Assembly (NCBI GenBank): GCA_903813345.2
Contig: CAIIXF020000008.1
Location: forward strand, 35,116,867 to 35,180,866
Length of the DNA: 64,000 bases
From: Owenia fusiformis
Taxonomy: Eukaryota > Annelida > Polychaeta > Sabellida > Oweniidae
Direction of reading: 5' to 3'
Numbering within the stretch: position 1 is the stretch's first letter; each line of letters opens with the position of its first letter. The notes beneath the pieces are model-generated. The model worked only from the letters and a program-made list of their open reading frames with translations, was not told where the DNA came from and made no database searches. The position numbers and the translations under genes are program-made. Of this stretch, positions 22,921 through 35,063 are shown piece by piece.

Positions 22921-24492
22921 ATGGCTAACTTAGTAGAAATTTCTTCATTTCAGAATGTAGTGATGATGACACTGATGGTGTTCACCCCAAACATAAGCAT
23001 AATTACATTGACTGATGACACACAATTTACTGTATGGGATGGGATACTGAGACTACCAATAAAGGACCCAAGCATGAAACGGCTTTATCTGAACAACGAA
23101 AGAATTTCAACAATAGGAGCTGGTGAATTTTCTGGTTTACTATCTTTAGAAACGTTGTTCTTGAGTGACAATGAACTATCACAGTTACAAGTTGGTACAT
23201 TCACTTGTTTGGTATCTTTGGAATGGTTGAATATGGACAACAATAGACTATCAGAAATAACATGTAATGATTTTTCTGATTTTCATGGATTATTGAAAGG
23301 GCTATACCTGAATAACAATAGGCTAACAATATTAAGAGGGAATTATTTCTGTAACCTAACATCTCTTAGAGAACTTACCCTTAAAAATAATGAAATATCA
23401 TATATAGAAACCAATGCATTTTCCGATTTGCAGTCATTGGAAAAGCTATACTTAAGTAACAATAAACTCACAATATTAACTAGTGGTATATTCTCTGACT
23501 TGATATCCCTAAAATATCTTCTACTTCCTAGAAATCTACTTTCACAAATAGAGGTTGATGCTTTTTCTGGTTTGCAGTCATTAAATCAGTTAAATTTGGA
23601 GTACAATAAACTTACAATATTAGACAGAGGGTTGTTCTGCAAATTGGAAAGACTGACATTTTTAGAGTTGGCAGGAAATAATCTAGATCCTTCACAGCCT
23701 ACTAACCTTGATGCAATACGGGCGCTTTGCTTGGTATTTATGATTCAACCAACCCAACCATCAACCCAAACAACCCACCCATCTACCAAGGCAACTCAAT
23801 CATCAACTGAAACAACTCAACCATCAACCCAGAAAACTCAAGCATCAGCACAAACAATCCAGCCATCAACCAAGACAACTCAACCTTCAACTGAAACAAC
23901 TTCACCATCAATCCAACTACTACCGACCCAAACAACCCAGTCATCAACTAAAATGACCCCATTATCCAGTCAAACAAAAAGCAAAATTTTCATTATAACT
24001 TCAGTATGTGGGACTTATTCACTCCTTGTAATTATCATGGGTGTGTCAGTTCTTTTATGTAACAAGAAAACCAAGAAGGTTAACCGACAATCAATAGGTG
24101 ACAGAGACCATGAATATGCTTACCCAAATGTCAACAATAGTACTCGTCATACATCTGAGTACAATGAGTATGTCAACACCATTGTGTACAAAAACTCACA
24201 TGACATGACTCATTATACTGGCAAAGGTCACCACTATGAAAATGAAAATTTAACCAGTATTACACATGACACAGTTCAGCATACTGATTTAGATGATCAG
24301 TATCTCGTCCCCACTGTTGACAAGAATGCACATGACATGCATCGAGATTCTGACCCAACCAATCTCTATGACGACATAATGCCAACAACTTTTACACATG
24401 ACACAACTCAGGATGCTGATTACGTTGATCCAGATGTCATGATCAATGAAGTTGAATGTGAACAAAATAACTATCTTCAATTAATAAACTAG
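22921..24492 (+). CDS. LRR1: single-pass leucine-rich-repeat receptor with Tyr-rich tail
   Basis: 523 residues in one exon. Signal peptide: hydrophobic stretch at about 12-30. Then nine 24-residue LRRs (about 53-255; LYLNNERISTI, LETLFLSDNEL, LKYLLLPRNLL). There is no Cys-rich N-cap and only a minimal C-cap (C240, C270). A Thr/Ser/Pro/Gln stalk (276-352) suits O-glycosylation. A membrane helix runs from about 356 to 380, followed by the stop-transfer NKKTKK. The cytoplasmic tail (381-523) has 11 tyrosines, three in Grb2-type YxN contexts (Y401PN, Y417VN, Y439EN), plus YLVP, YDDI, YVDP and YLQL. Tail residues about 417-458 and 461-505 look like an ancient internal duplication (YKNSHDM versus DKNAHDM). 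This suggests a tyrosine-phosphorylated cell-surface receptor; ligand and orthologue unknown. The ATG chosen is shared by all three copies. Confidence 0.9.
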   Translation: MANLVEISSFQNVVMMTLMVFTPNISIITLTDDTQFTVWDGILRLPIKDPSMKRLYLNNERISTIGAGEFSGLLSLETLFLSDNELSQLQVGTFTCLVSLEWLNMDNNRLSEITCNDFSDFHGLLKGLYLNNNRLTILRGNYFCNLTSLRELTLKNNEISYIETNAFSDLQSLEKLYLSNNKLTILTSGIFSDLISLKYLLLPRNLLSQIEVDAFSGLQSLNQLNLEYNKLTILDRGLFCKLERLTFLELAGNNLDPSQPTNLDAIRALCLVFMIQPTQPSTQTTHPSTKATQSSTETTQPSTQKTQASAQTIQPSTKTTQPSTETTSPSIQLLPTQTTQSSTKMTPLSSQTKSKIFIITSVCGTYSLLVIIMGVSVLLCNKKTKKVNRQSIGDRDHEYAYPNVNNSTRHTSEYNEYVNTIVYKNSHDMTHYTGKGHHYENENLTSITHDTVQHTDLDDQYLVPTVDKNAHDMHRDSDPTNLYDDIMPTTFTHDTTQDADYVDPDVMINEVECEQNNYLQLIN

Positions 24493-24506
24493 ACAAACTC
24501 GACAAC

Positions 24507-24618
24507 CAAGACCCACCTAATGCAAGACCCACATAATGCAAGACCCACCTAATGCAAGACCCACATAATGCAAGACCCACCTAATGCAAGACCCACATAA
24601 TGCAAGACCCACCTAATG
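24507..24618. repeat. 16-bp minisatellite just after the LRR1 stop
   Basis: Seven exact 16-bp units alternating CAAGACCCACCTAATG and CAAGACCCACATAATG. LRR2 has a single unit at the same place (near 33061), so the expansion is specific to LRR1's 3' UTR. Confidence 0.95.
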
Positions 24619-24695
24619 CAACTTGCCTGGGCTTGTTATTTTAACAATGTAGATGTTATCCATATCATGCAAATCTTAAAAATCACAAATGGAAA

Positions 24696-24701
24696 AATAA
24701 A
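24696..24701 (+). terminator. LRR1 polyadenylation signal
   Basis: AATAAA about 200 bp past the stop. It is conserved after LRR2 (33155-33160) and absent after LRR3, where the sequence jumps. Confidence 0.55.
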
Positions 24702-26554
24702 CAGGGAGATTAAACTACCCATTTTTTGAGAAAACAGGTACCTGTAAGCATTATACTAGAACACCCAGAGTTCACTGTTACACCCATAATTCTTTTTTCT
24801 GGGACCCTATTAATAGTTTTTCTCATATACCTTTATACTCAATCAAGTTTAAGTAAATAATATAAAGGGGACAACTAATCTTTAGATGACCATAACTCTA
24901 CATGTTCATGAACAAGTTCATTAAATGAGTAACTTAACCTCCAATGTTATTGTAAGAAAGTGGGCCGACAAAACCATTCACCATTTAATCAATAAAGGAT
25001 TTAATTAGGATGATCCAACACCTGCTGGCTACTGGATTAACCTACTTTTTTTATGGCCAACTCATTTGAATATGAAGGGAATAGTGGCAGGTACTATTCA
25101 TATTTAAATTTGTTACCCTTAAAATAGTATGTTAATCCAGTAGCCGACAGGCGTTAGTTGCATTAACGAATACAAGCTAAGATACAAGACACAAGTGATT
25201 GAGTCATCTGCTTAAATTTTTTTCACACATTGCTCTTCATCCTAACTGAACATTGCATTTATGTAAATTATGAATATTATTGTATGTGTAAACCATATAA
25301 AATGTTTCTTCACAAGCCAATAATGTGCAAACCTGGGCTTGTTTCTCCATATTCATGTATTACTGTTTAAATTGTATGTTATATGATTCATATATGGATA
25401 TAAAATAACCTTAAAAATTGCAAGATATTTTGTACAGTATAACTTAAAAGCATTTGATATATCAGGCATAGCTATGTGTGAATCACCTATGGTGAACACT
25501 GGAGAGTAAATAAGCAATGTGATTGGTTGAGATGATTTAGTCATGACTAAATGTAAATACGTATGTATGAATCTTCTGAACTGTTTTGAAAAAGAAACTT
25601 TCAGTAAACTTATATACGACAAAAAAACACACATAAAATATTGTACATGTATTGTGGTGTGGTGGTATTTATAACAACATTGTCTACCCTGTAAAAATTC
25701 TTTCATTATCTATAATAAAAAAAATCTGAAATTGTAGTTTTCTGATGCATTTTATTTTCAAACTGGGATTGTGGTTCTTGAATGATGACAAGAGGAATAG
25801 GGGAAGGGGGTATTTTCACACTATTATTCATCTCATATGTTGGGTCATGGATTTAGAAATGTTGTTGATGTTATGATTCTAATATGTTACATCCATGTCA
25901 TATTTATTATCTCATATAGATGGCAGATGTGTTGATTTTCAAGATTGTCAGGAATAAACTCCCATCATACAAAGACCGTATATAGATAAACTTCCATTTT
26001 ATTACTATATGTCTATCATATACATCACGTTTTAACATAATCACATTTATTGCTCACATTGCTTCAGAAATAAAATGGACGACTCTAGATTGTTTGAACA
26101 TGCTTTGAATAACAAATTTAATAGGGTATAACTTTGCAAAACAGTATCTGAGCTAACCAAGCATTACTATGGTTTGTTATTCTATATTAAGATCACAAAA
26201 ATATAAGGAATATGATAATGCCAAATAAAATATCCTATCAACATATATTCTTTTATATTTCTGAAGATATTATCTACTCCTCTTTCACCGATCCATTGGT
26301 TATTTTTTGATTAAGTGATATTGATGATCCAAATCAATTCAAAGTGAATGTTCAGGCATATATGCACATCGTTTAAGCCATTGAATGTACAGGGTGTCCA
26401 ATAAGAATTGAACCCAAATAAAAATGAAAGTAACTCTTTTTCCAGATGCATAGATATTTGCAATCTTGAATGGAGACAGTCTTGTCTAATCATTGCCTGA
26501 TCTCATTAAGTTAAATGGTCACAGACTTTAAAAACCTTACAATGGTGATCCAGT
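24702..26554. other. LRR 3'-flank module 1
   Basis: No gene. This sequence recurs after LRR2 (33161-35063) and LRR3 (42400-44765). It contains a palindromic MITE at about 25020-25152 (CTGGCTACTGGATTAACCTA facing its inverse), present in all three units (33513-33670, about 42770-42915) and so older than the duplications. Near the SDR2 end (26389-26420) is a mariner-like end, TACAGGGTGTCCAATAAGAA, also found at about 34877, 37555 and 44577. Confidence 0.7.
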
Positions 26555-27366
26555 CTAATTAGTCTTTGCCAGTAAATCATACTTGGCTGCATTTTCCAAT
26601 GTTGCCTTGTCGAGTCCAATCAGTGAATGTCCGCCATCTTGAACAACACATGCACCATTCATCATTGACGCATCATCAGATGCCAGGAATGCAATCAATT
26701 TGGCAGTTTCATCCATGGTTCCAATTTTACCAATTGGGACACATCTTGCTGTATTAGAGCAAAATTCTGCCGCTGCATCATGTGAAATACCTGCTTTCTG
26801 AAAAGCTGGAGTTTTCACATACCCTGGACATACAGCATTGACACGGACTCCTTGGCCTCCAAACTCCAATGCTTCGCACTGTGTGAACATGTTCATTCCA
26901 GCTTTAGCTATACAGTAAAAGGGTGACGTGTCTGATACTTTGCATCCAAACACACTTGAAATGTTTACAATATTTCCATTGTTTTGTTTCAATTCTGGCA
27001 AACACATTTGAGACAGATGGATTGGTGCCCACAATAAGACTTTAACCAGGTTATCAAACAACTGCAGTGATCCTGATGTTAGATCATGAAATACACCATA
27101 TCCTGCATTATTTACCAAGATATCAATCTTGCCAAATGTTTTAGTGGCAGTTTCATGGATGATTTTCAGCACATCATCATCTTCAATGTCTCCTTGGATG
27201 TAAGGAAACTTTGCATCATCGACAGCAATCTTTTCGCATTCAGCAACAGTTTCTTTGATGGTTGCTAAATCTCGGCCATGTATCAAAACACCAATAAGAT
27301 TGCAGTTGCTTTGCCAATGCCACTACTAGAACCAGTAACAATTACACACTTTCCAGAAAACCTCAT
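26555..27366 (-). pseudogene. SDR2: frameshifted short-chain dehydrogenase
   Basis: It starts like its paralogues at the ATG at 27366, but 16 bp present in other copies (TTGCTCCCTCCTTGGC, plus-strand reading) are missing near 27288, shifting the frame at about codon 27. From MIHGRDLATIKE (27286) the rest is open and keeps NNAG, the active-site Ser, YCIAK and the C-terminus. The stop has also been lost (TAG to TAT), adding YDLLAKTN. A protein started at 27286 would lack the cofactor-binding loop. Probably a young pseudogene. Class A 5' flank. Confidence 0.85.
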
Positions 27367-28496
27367 ATTGTTTGTTTTCACTTGCTCGGTTATCAATTAC
27401 TTCTTAATTCCCTTTATAGTGTTTTTACCACTACAGTGATATAACGCAACTGCATTTATGTGTCCTTTATCATGTCAAACAGGTAAGCTGGGTCAACGGG
27501 GTTTCAATAATTAAAAATATCTTTGTTTCAAGTGTTGAGATAACATAAACCATGTCTGACTCAGAACTTTTTCATGAGAGATCAAAAGGCTATTTTGTTT
27601 TGCCAAAGTACTGATATCGTAACACAAGGGCTTTACTATTAACATTATAATTGTATAAATATGTAAAATATCAAAACCCCATAATCACATCGTAATTAAG
27701 ATTTAAAGTTGCTTTGATTTATCAATTCTTAAGGAGCAGTAAAGAGTTTCTACTTATCTACAGGTTTCTTTGATGGAATGTCAATGTAACACAATGGAGG
27801 AACTTCCTGGATACAAGTTTTTTATTTTCTAGATTTAAACCTAGTACTACTCATAAGTCAAGTTGCAGATTATAATTTGATACAAAGCTAGAGAATAGGT
27901 ATGTCTGTTGATGCTATGTAACTTCTGAAAGACAAAAGACTAAGTGACCTTTATGGTACCCACAAAAACTTTAGACATGTGAGAATATTAGCCCATTAAT
28001 GCAAGTAATAATTGAGTTTTATAGCTTGTTGCAAAGGTTCACTTTTGGACCATCCTGTATAATCAGTCATCTTCGGCTTTCCATTTGGTCTAATGAAGTA
28101 AAAAACAACTGTCAATCAAGATGATGTTAAACAATGGTACACCTCATACAAATTTCTCTGAATTCTTCCATTTATTTTGGAAACTGAAGGATCTGGATGA
28201 TGTTTAATGATTTTATTAATAATTTAGTCACTACAACATGATGATATAACTCAAGATGTCAGAAATATGATGGATTTTGTAAAAATCATTAATTTTTTCA
28301 AAAAATAGTTGTACTTTTTAGAAGATTTGAGAAGTTCTACATCATGTTCAGAGAAAATGTTGAGACATAGCAATACTAAAGACATCTCTGCGTAGCATGG
28401 GCTATGTTTCTATGAGAAAGAAAGTCTCCTATTCTGTCAAAACCTTAAAATAAGTGAGTAGTTACAAAAGCACGTTGTCCAGTTCCGTTTATACGA
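27367..28496. other. Class A flank and gene-free stretch
   Basis: 27370-27800 is a diverged copy of the class A SDR upstream module. The rest to 28496 shows no gene; a related copy lies at about 53730-54000. Confidence 0.55.
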
Positions 28497-28926
28497 CGTG
28501 TTGAGAATGTGTGAAACAGCATTGACACGGATACAAACGCCTCCAAACGCTGCACATTGTGTAAACATGTTCATTCCAGTTTTAGATATATGTACTGTAA
28601 AAATACTTTGCATCCAACCACACTTAAAATATTTCCATTGTTTTGTTTCAATTCTGGCAAACAGATTTGAGGAAGTTGGATTGGTTCCCGCAATAGGACT
28701 TTAACCAGGTTATCAAACAACTGCATGGATCCTGATGTTAGATCATGAAATATACCATATCCTGCATTATTTACCAAGATATCAATCTTGCCTAATGTTT
28801 TAGTGGCAGTTCCATGAATGCTCTTCAGGACATTATCATCTTCAACAACCCCTCGGATGTAAGGAAACTTGGCATCATCGGCAGCAACCTTTTCACATTC
28901 AGCAACAGTTTCTTTGATAGTACTTA
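28497..28926 (-). pseudogene. SDR fragment (middle part)
   Basis: Covers roughly codons 40-185 of the SDR (ETVAECEKVAADDAK to the TQCAA region) with many changes: NISS is deleted, the YxxxK region is corrupted and flanking parts are absent. At 28926 it joins abruptly to SDR3 in the middle of that gene, with no intervening DNA, which marks a recombination breakpoint. Confidence 0.8.
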
Positions 28927-29417
28927 AACATGTTCATCCCAGCTTTAGCTATAGAATTGCATCTGGTCTGATACTTTGCATCCAACCATACTTGAAATAT
29001 TTACGATATTTCCATTGTTTTCTTTCAATTCGGGCAAACAGATTTGAGACAGATGGATTGGTACCCGCAATAGGACTTTAACCAGGTTATCAAACAACTG
29101 CAGTGATCCTGATGTTAAATCATGAAATATACCATATCGTGCATTGTTTACTAAGATATCAATCTTGCCAAATGTTTTAAAGGCAGTTTCATGGATGCTC
29201 TTCAGCACATCATCATCTTCAATATCCTCTTGGACATGAGGAAACTTGGCATCATCGACAGCAACCTTTTTGCATTCAGCAACAGTTTCTTTGATGGATG
29301 TTAAACCTCGTCCATATATCAAAACACTTGCTTCCTCCTTAGCCAATAGGATTGCAGTTGCTCTGCCAATACCACTACTCGAACCAGTAACAATTGCACA
29401 CTTTCCAGAAAATCTCA
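28927..29417 (-). pseudogene. SDR3: N-terminal two thirds of a short-chain dehydrogenase
   Basis: Begins MRFSGKCAIVTGSSSGIG at 29417 and is open to DQMQFYS, where a small deletion in the catalytic YxxxK motif shifts the frame. After about codon 168 it runs into the separate fragment 28497-28926. An in-frame upstream ATG gives MITQQSSINK before it. Catalytically dead as it stands. It is head to head with LRR2 and has the class A flank. Confidence 0.85.
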
Positions 29418-31549
29418 TTTTGTTTATACTTGATTGCTGGGTTATCAATTATTTCTTTATTCATTAATAGAGTTTTTAACAATAAAGTGATATAATTACA
29501 ACACACAACTGCATTTATATGTCCTTTAACGTCATGTTAAATAAGTAAGACGATAGTTGAACAAGTTAATCAATACCCTTTGTTTCAATTATGTAAAGAC
29601 CATGTAAACAACTTTTTTCATAAGAGTTCTAGATGTCAATATGTTTTTGACATTATGTAATGATAAACTTCTCTCGAGACTGTGTATCATGACATACAGT
29701 ATTGGATGAGGGCTTTCAAATTCTAGTAGTCAGTTTTACAGGTACACAAAATATATTGCAGAGTATTCCTTTTGACATTATAATTGTCTAAACAAGCCTG
29801 CAAAATATCAAAACCTCATAATCACATCATAATTAAAATGTTATAGTTGCTTTGAATCATCGATTCTTAAAGGCCCCAGCCAGAGTTAGAAAATATTGTT
29901 TAACCATCTATATATAATTTATCATGACTTAAAAAGGAGTATTGGAAATTTTCTGAAAAAGTTGACTTTTGAAAAAAAGTTATTGGTATTCTCATTTTTG
30001 AATATTTGAATTTACCGTCATTTTAGCAGCAAAAGTTAAAACGATAAAACACATTATTTTCTACACTCCATTGGATAGATCAAGTAAAAATTACATAATT
30101 TCAACAAATAAATAATTTTAAATGTGTGCATTAAATTCTATAGCAATTTTTAAAATTTGAAATCCAAAATTTTTGTGAAGACATAGAAAGTATCAATCAT
30201 GATATGATTCCTGTATTACGAACAAAACAAAAGATATTGAGGCATTCAAAAACTCAAAAAGTCCATTGATGTATTTTGTCCAAAATACTACGCGAAGGCC
30301 TTAAGGAAGTTTCTTGAACTTGTCAAACCAGACATATACAGGGTGATCACTAAGTTCTGGGAATTTATCTGTCATTTCATTATTTTTCAACCAATTTACT
30401 TGATATTTTCAAGGTAAATGGGGAACGTAATTTTGGGTTGGATAAAACAGTCTCATTGTCATCTGATGTCACAATGGATAATTGTTGTTACTATAGCAAC
30501 ATGACAAGTGGCGTAGCGGGTCAAGTAAAATAAAAATGAATTCAGATTTTGCTTGATCCAAAAGTATGGTTAATAAATACCTATTTGGTGGACATATTTC
30601 TGTGATTTTTCATATTTTCAAATACTTCTAACTTTAGTTTCCAAAGTAACATCTGTGTTGTTATATAAGAGTGCACTTGGTCTATTTTCGTATCATTCAT
30701 CAGCATCTCAAAGTCACAATCATGATTCAAAATAGCGTGGAGTTATCTTCCATTACGACTATGCTCCTTCCCATTACTCAAGCTGCCCATACTACTCTTG
30801 AAGAATTAGGGTTCACACAAGTTATTACTGCCCCATATTCCCTAGACAATATTCACAAGATGAAGCTAGGCTAGACCACTAGACTTCACTACAGTTTGGG
30901 TGCTAAAGCATTATATGAGAGGTCATAAGTTTGATTCCGATAAGGGACTGATTTCATCGGCTTGAGCAAATCTTCAAGGGATACCAAAGGGAGGACCGGA
31001 ACACATCTTTATGGACTAAGTTTGTCAACAATGCATGTGTGTCCAGGCTAATGGAAACAATTATAAATGAAATGATCCTCTCAGCGATGAAGAATACTTC
31101 TGAATAAATGACTTCAAGAGTACTGTTCTGCCTCTAGTACAAGTAGTTTGAAGCAACCATCTAGGCAAGATGAATATGTTTTGGCAGGAAATTTTCAGAT
31201 CAGCATCAGTCAAAAATTGTTGACCCGCGGACCACTTTTACTTTTTTTGTAATTACAATAAAATAAATTGTAGATGTGATATGTATATGAAACAGTGCTT
31301 GTCAATTTAGAATTATACAATGTACACCTGCTGAAAATTTCAACTCAAATGGTTGAGAAATCTTGAAATGGCAGACCAATTCCCAAAACTTAATGATCAC
31401 CCTGTATATGAGACATTATATGTTTAAATGCAAGCGTAGTGCAATAGTTGTTTAACCCCTTCCCAATACCTTAATTTCAACAGCTTAAAGTTTCTGAATT
31501 AAGCTACATTAGCTTTTTAACAGCTTACCTTTTGAAACAAACCCAACAA
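29418..31549. promoter_or_regulatory. Divergent region between SDR3 and LRR2
   Basis: Same two upstream modules as the SDR1/LRR1 region, here interrupted by a mariner at 30339-31404. The TTAA-flanked MITE seen before LRR1 is absent, leaving its empty site. Confidence 0.5.
30339..31404 (+). mobile_element. Mariner-type transposon, decayed
   Basis: Inverted ends CAGGGTGATCACTAAGTTCT and (inverted) CAGGGTGATCATTAAGTTTT, flanked by TA. The uninterrupted site is seen upstream of LRR1 and LRR3 (CAGACATATATATG). Inside, the plus strand carries a broken transposase C-terminus (AAHTTLEELGFTQVITAPYS), followed by corrupted mariner-like sequence. Internally deleted; not autonomous. Confidence 0.85.
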
Positions 31550-32410
31550 ATGGCAAACTTAGGAGAAATTTCTTCATTTCAGAATGTAGTGCTGTTGACA
31601 CTGATGGTGTTCACCCTAAACATAAGCATAATTACATCAACTGATGCCACACAGTTTACTGTAAGGGATGGGAGACTGACACTACCAATAAAGGACCCAA
31701 GCATGAAACAGCTTTACCTGATCAACAAAAGAATTTCAACAATAGGAGCTGGTGAATTTTCTGGTTTACTATCTTTAGAAACGTTGTTCTTGAGTGACAA
31801 TGAACTATCACAGTTAGAAGTTGGTACATTCACTGGTTTGGTATCTTTGGGATGGCTAAACATGGACAACAATAGACTATCAGAAATAACATTCAGTGAT
31901 TTTTCTGATTTTGATGGATTATTGAAAGGGCTATACCTGAGTAACAATAGCCTAAGAATACTGAGAGGGAATTATTTCTGTAACCTAACATCCCTCAAAG
32001 ATCTTACGCTCAACAATAATGAAATATCACATATAGAGGCTAATGCATTTTCTGGCTTGACGGCATTGGGAAAGCTATACTTAAGTAACAATAAACTCAC
32101 AATATTAACTAGTAGGATATTCTCTGACTTGATATCCCTAAAATACCTCCTACTTCCAAGAAATCTACTTTCACAAATAGAGGTTGATGCTTTTTCTGGT
32201 TTGCAGTCATTAAATCAGTTAAATTTGGAGTACAATAAGCTTACAATATTAGACAGAGGGTTGTTCTGCAAATTGGAAAGACTGACATTTTTAGAGTTGG
32301 CAGGAAATAATCTAGATCCTTCACAACCTACTAACCTTGATGCAATAAGGGAACTTTGCTTGGCATTAATGATTTTACCAACCCAACAATCAACCCAAAC
32401 AACCCAATAA
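31550..32410 (+). CDS. LRR2 ectodomain: signal peptide plus nine LRRs, ends in stalk
   Basis: Starts at the same ATG as LRR1 (MANLGEISSFQ). 286 residues with the same signal peptide, nine LRRs and the start of the stalk (TQQSTQTTQ), then TAA in frame. LRR1 continues at this point through its stalk, membrane helix and tail. The sequence after the stop stays open in the same frame to 33046. As read, the gene would give a secreted LRR protein without membrane anchor; a sequencing error, stop read-through or splicing around the stop are alternatives. LRR3 has the same stop, so it was inherited through the duplication. Confidence 0.8.
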   Translation: MANLGEISSFQNVVLLTLMVFTLNISIITSTDATQFTVRDGRLTLPIKDPSMKQLYLINKRISTIGAGEFSGLLSLETLFLSDNELSQLEVGTFTGLVSLGWLNMDNNRLSEITFSDFSDFDGLLKGLYLSNNSLRILRGNYFCNLTSLKDLTLNNNEISHIEANAFSGLTALGKLYLSNNKLTILTSRIFSDLISLKYLLLPRNLLSQIEVDAFSGLQSLNQLNLEYNKLTILDRGLFCKLERLTFLELAGNNLDPSQPTNLDAIRELCLALMILPTQQSTQTTQ

Positions 32411-33046
32411 TCAACCCAAATATCTGAACTATCAACCCAACCAACAGTTCAAACAACTTCACCATCAATCCAACAACTACTACCTAACCGAACAACCCAG
32501 TCATCAACTAAAATGACCCCATTATCAAGTCAAACAAAAAGCAAAATTTTCATTTTTACTTCAGTATGTGGAACTTATTCACTCCTTGTAATTATCATGG
32601 GTGTGTCAGTTCTTTTATGTAACAAGAAAACCAAGAAGGTTAACCGACAATCATTTGGTGACAGAGACCATGAATATGCTTACCCAAATGTCAACAATAG
32701 TACTCGTCATACATCTGAGTACAATGAGTATGTCGACACCATCGTGTACAAGAATTCACATGACATGGCTCACTTTACTGGCAAAGAAAATTTAACCAGT
32801 ATTACACATGCCACAGTTCAGCATACTGATTTAGATGATCAGTATTTCGTCCCCACTGTTAACAAGAATGCACATGACATGCATCGAGATTCCGACCCAG
32901 ACAATCTCTATGACGACATAATGCCAACAACTTTTACACATGACACAACTCGGGATGCTGATCAAGATCAAGATTACGTTGATCCAGATGTCATGATCAA
33001 TGAAGGTGAATGTGAACAAAACAACTATCTTCAATTAATTAACTAG
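32411..33046 (+). pseudogene. LRR2 stalk, membrane helix and tail, cut off by an in-frame stop
   Basis: Open in the same frame as the upstream LRR part. From MTPLSSQTKSKIF (32513) it carries the membrane helix (IFIFTSVCGTYSLLVIIMG), stop-transfer KKTKK and the Tyr-rich tail ending NNYLQLIN. Changes against LRR1: YVNT has become YVDT (losing one YxN), Y439 and its neighbours are deleted, and QDQD is inserted near the end. Despite the stop upstream, no further stop or frameshift has accumulated. Confidence 0.75.
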
Positions 33047-35063
33047 ACAAACTAGACAGCCAAGACCCACCTAATGCAACTTGCCCTGGGCTTGTTATTC
33101 TAACAATGATGATGTTATCCCCATCATGCAAATTTTAAAAATCACCGATGGAAAAATAAACATCTTTTTAAGTCTGTTAAAACTTCCCTATAGCTTGTCG
33201 ACCTGGAGTCGATGTACGCCATGTAGCGTATTGGCGACAAAAGTCGCCTGAGCGCGCAAATGATTTAAGTAAATAATATAAAGGGGACAACTAATCTTTA
33301 GATGACAATACCTCTACATGTTCATGAACAAGTTCTTTAAATGAGTAACTTAACCTCACCTATGTCATTGTTAGAAAGTGGGCTGACAAGAACCTTCACC
33401 ATTTCATCAATAAAGGATTTAATTAAGCCCAGGACTCAATGAATTGTAGGATGATCTAACAAGAGACTTTGAATGAGGGTGGTAGCCCAACTTTGTCTAA
33501 CCTTGTATTCCCGAATGCAACTAATGCCTGCTGGCTACCAGAATAACCTACTATTTTATGGCCAACTCATTTAAATATGAATGGAAAAGTGGCAGGTACT
33601 ATTCATATTTAAATGAGTTACCCATAAAATAGTAGGTTAATCCAGTAGCCAACAGGCGTTAGTTGCATTCACGGATACAAGACAAGAGTGATTGAGTCAT
33701 CTGCTTAAATTTTTTTGACACATTGCTCTTCATCCTAACTGAACATTGCATATATGTAAATTATGAATATTATTGTATGTGTAAACCATATAAAATGTTT
33801 CTTCACAAGCCAATAATGTGCAAACCTGGGCTTGTTTCTTCATATTCATGTATTACTGTTTAAATTGTATGTTATATGATTCATATATGGATATGAAATA
33901 ACCTTAAAAACTGCAAGAGATTTTGTACAGTAAATTATTAAAAGCATTTGATAATTCAGGCATAGCTATGTGTGAATCACCTATGGCGAACATTGAAGAG
34001 TAAATATGCAATGTGATTGGTTGAGATGATTTAGCCATGACTAGATATAAATATGTATGTATGAATCTTCTAAACTGTTTTGACAAAAATGTTTAAGTAA
34101 ACTCATGTAGAACACAAAAACATAAAATACTGTACATGTATTTGGTGTGAATAACATTTTATTACAATATTGTCTACCCTGTAAAATGATTTTGTTATCT
34201 ATAAAAAAAGAAATTCTGTAATTGTAGTTTTCCTGTGCATTTTATTTTCAAACTGGGATTGTGGTTCTTAAATGATGACAAGGAGAATGGAGAAAGGGGG
34301 TATTTTCACACTATTATTCATCTCATATGTTTTGTCATGAATTAAGAAATGTTGTTGCCGTTATAAATCTAATATGTTACATCCATATTATATTTAATAA
34401 CCAATATAGATGGCAGATGTGTTGATTTTCAAGATTGTCAGGAATAAACTCCCATCATACAAAGACCACAAATAAATAAACTTCTATCTTATCATGTATG
34501 TCATATACATCACATTTTAACATAATTACATTTATTGCTCACATTGCTCCAGAAATAAAATGGATGACTCTAGATTGTCTGAGCATGCTTTGAATAACAA
34601 ATTTAATAGGGTATAACCTTGCAAAATAGTATCTGAGCTAACCAAGCTTTACTATGGTTTGTTATTCTATATTAAGATTACAAAAGATATTAGGAATATG
34701 ATAATGCCAAATAAAATATCCTATCAACATATATTCTTTTATATTTCTAAAGATATTATCTCCACTCTTTCTCCGATCCATTGGTTATTTTTTGATATAG
34801 TGAAATTGATGATCCTAATCAATTCAAAGTGAATGTTCAGGCATATATGCACATCGTTAAAGACATTGAATGTAAAGGGTGTCCAAAAAGAATTGTACCC
34901 AAATAAAAATGAAAATAACTCTTTTTTCAGATGCATTTATATTTGTAATCTTGCATGGAAACAGTCTTGTCTAATCATTGCCTTATCTCATTACGTTAAT
35001 TGGTCACAGACTTTAAAAAGCTTACGATGGTGATCCAGTTTTATTAGTCCTTGCCAGTAAATC
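33047..35063. other. LRR 3'-flank module 2
   Basis: Homologous to 24493-26554: polyadenylation signal at 33155-33160, the palindromic MITE at 33513-33670, and a mariner-like end near 34877. A GC-richer segment at about 33190-33265 (GTCGACCTGGAGTCGATG) is specific to this copy. No gene. Confidence 0.65.

Noticed and set aside
31532-31549. An LRR2 start six codons upstream of the ATG
   Set aside because: The codon there is TTG; the ATG at 31550 matches the start of LRR1 and LRR3.
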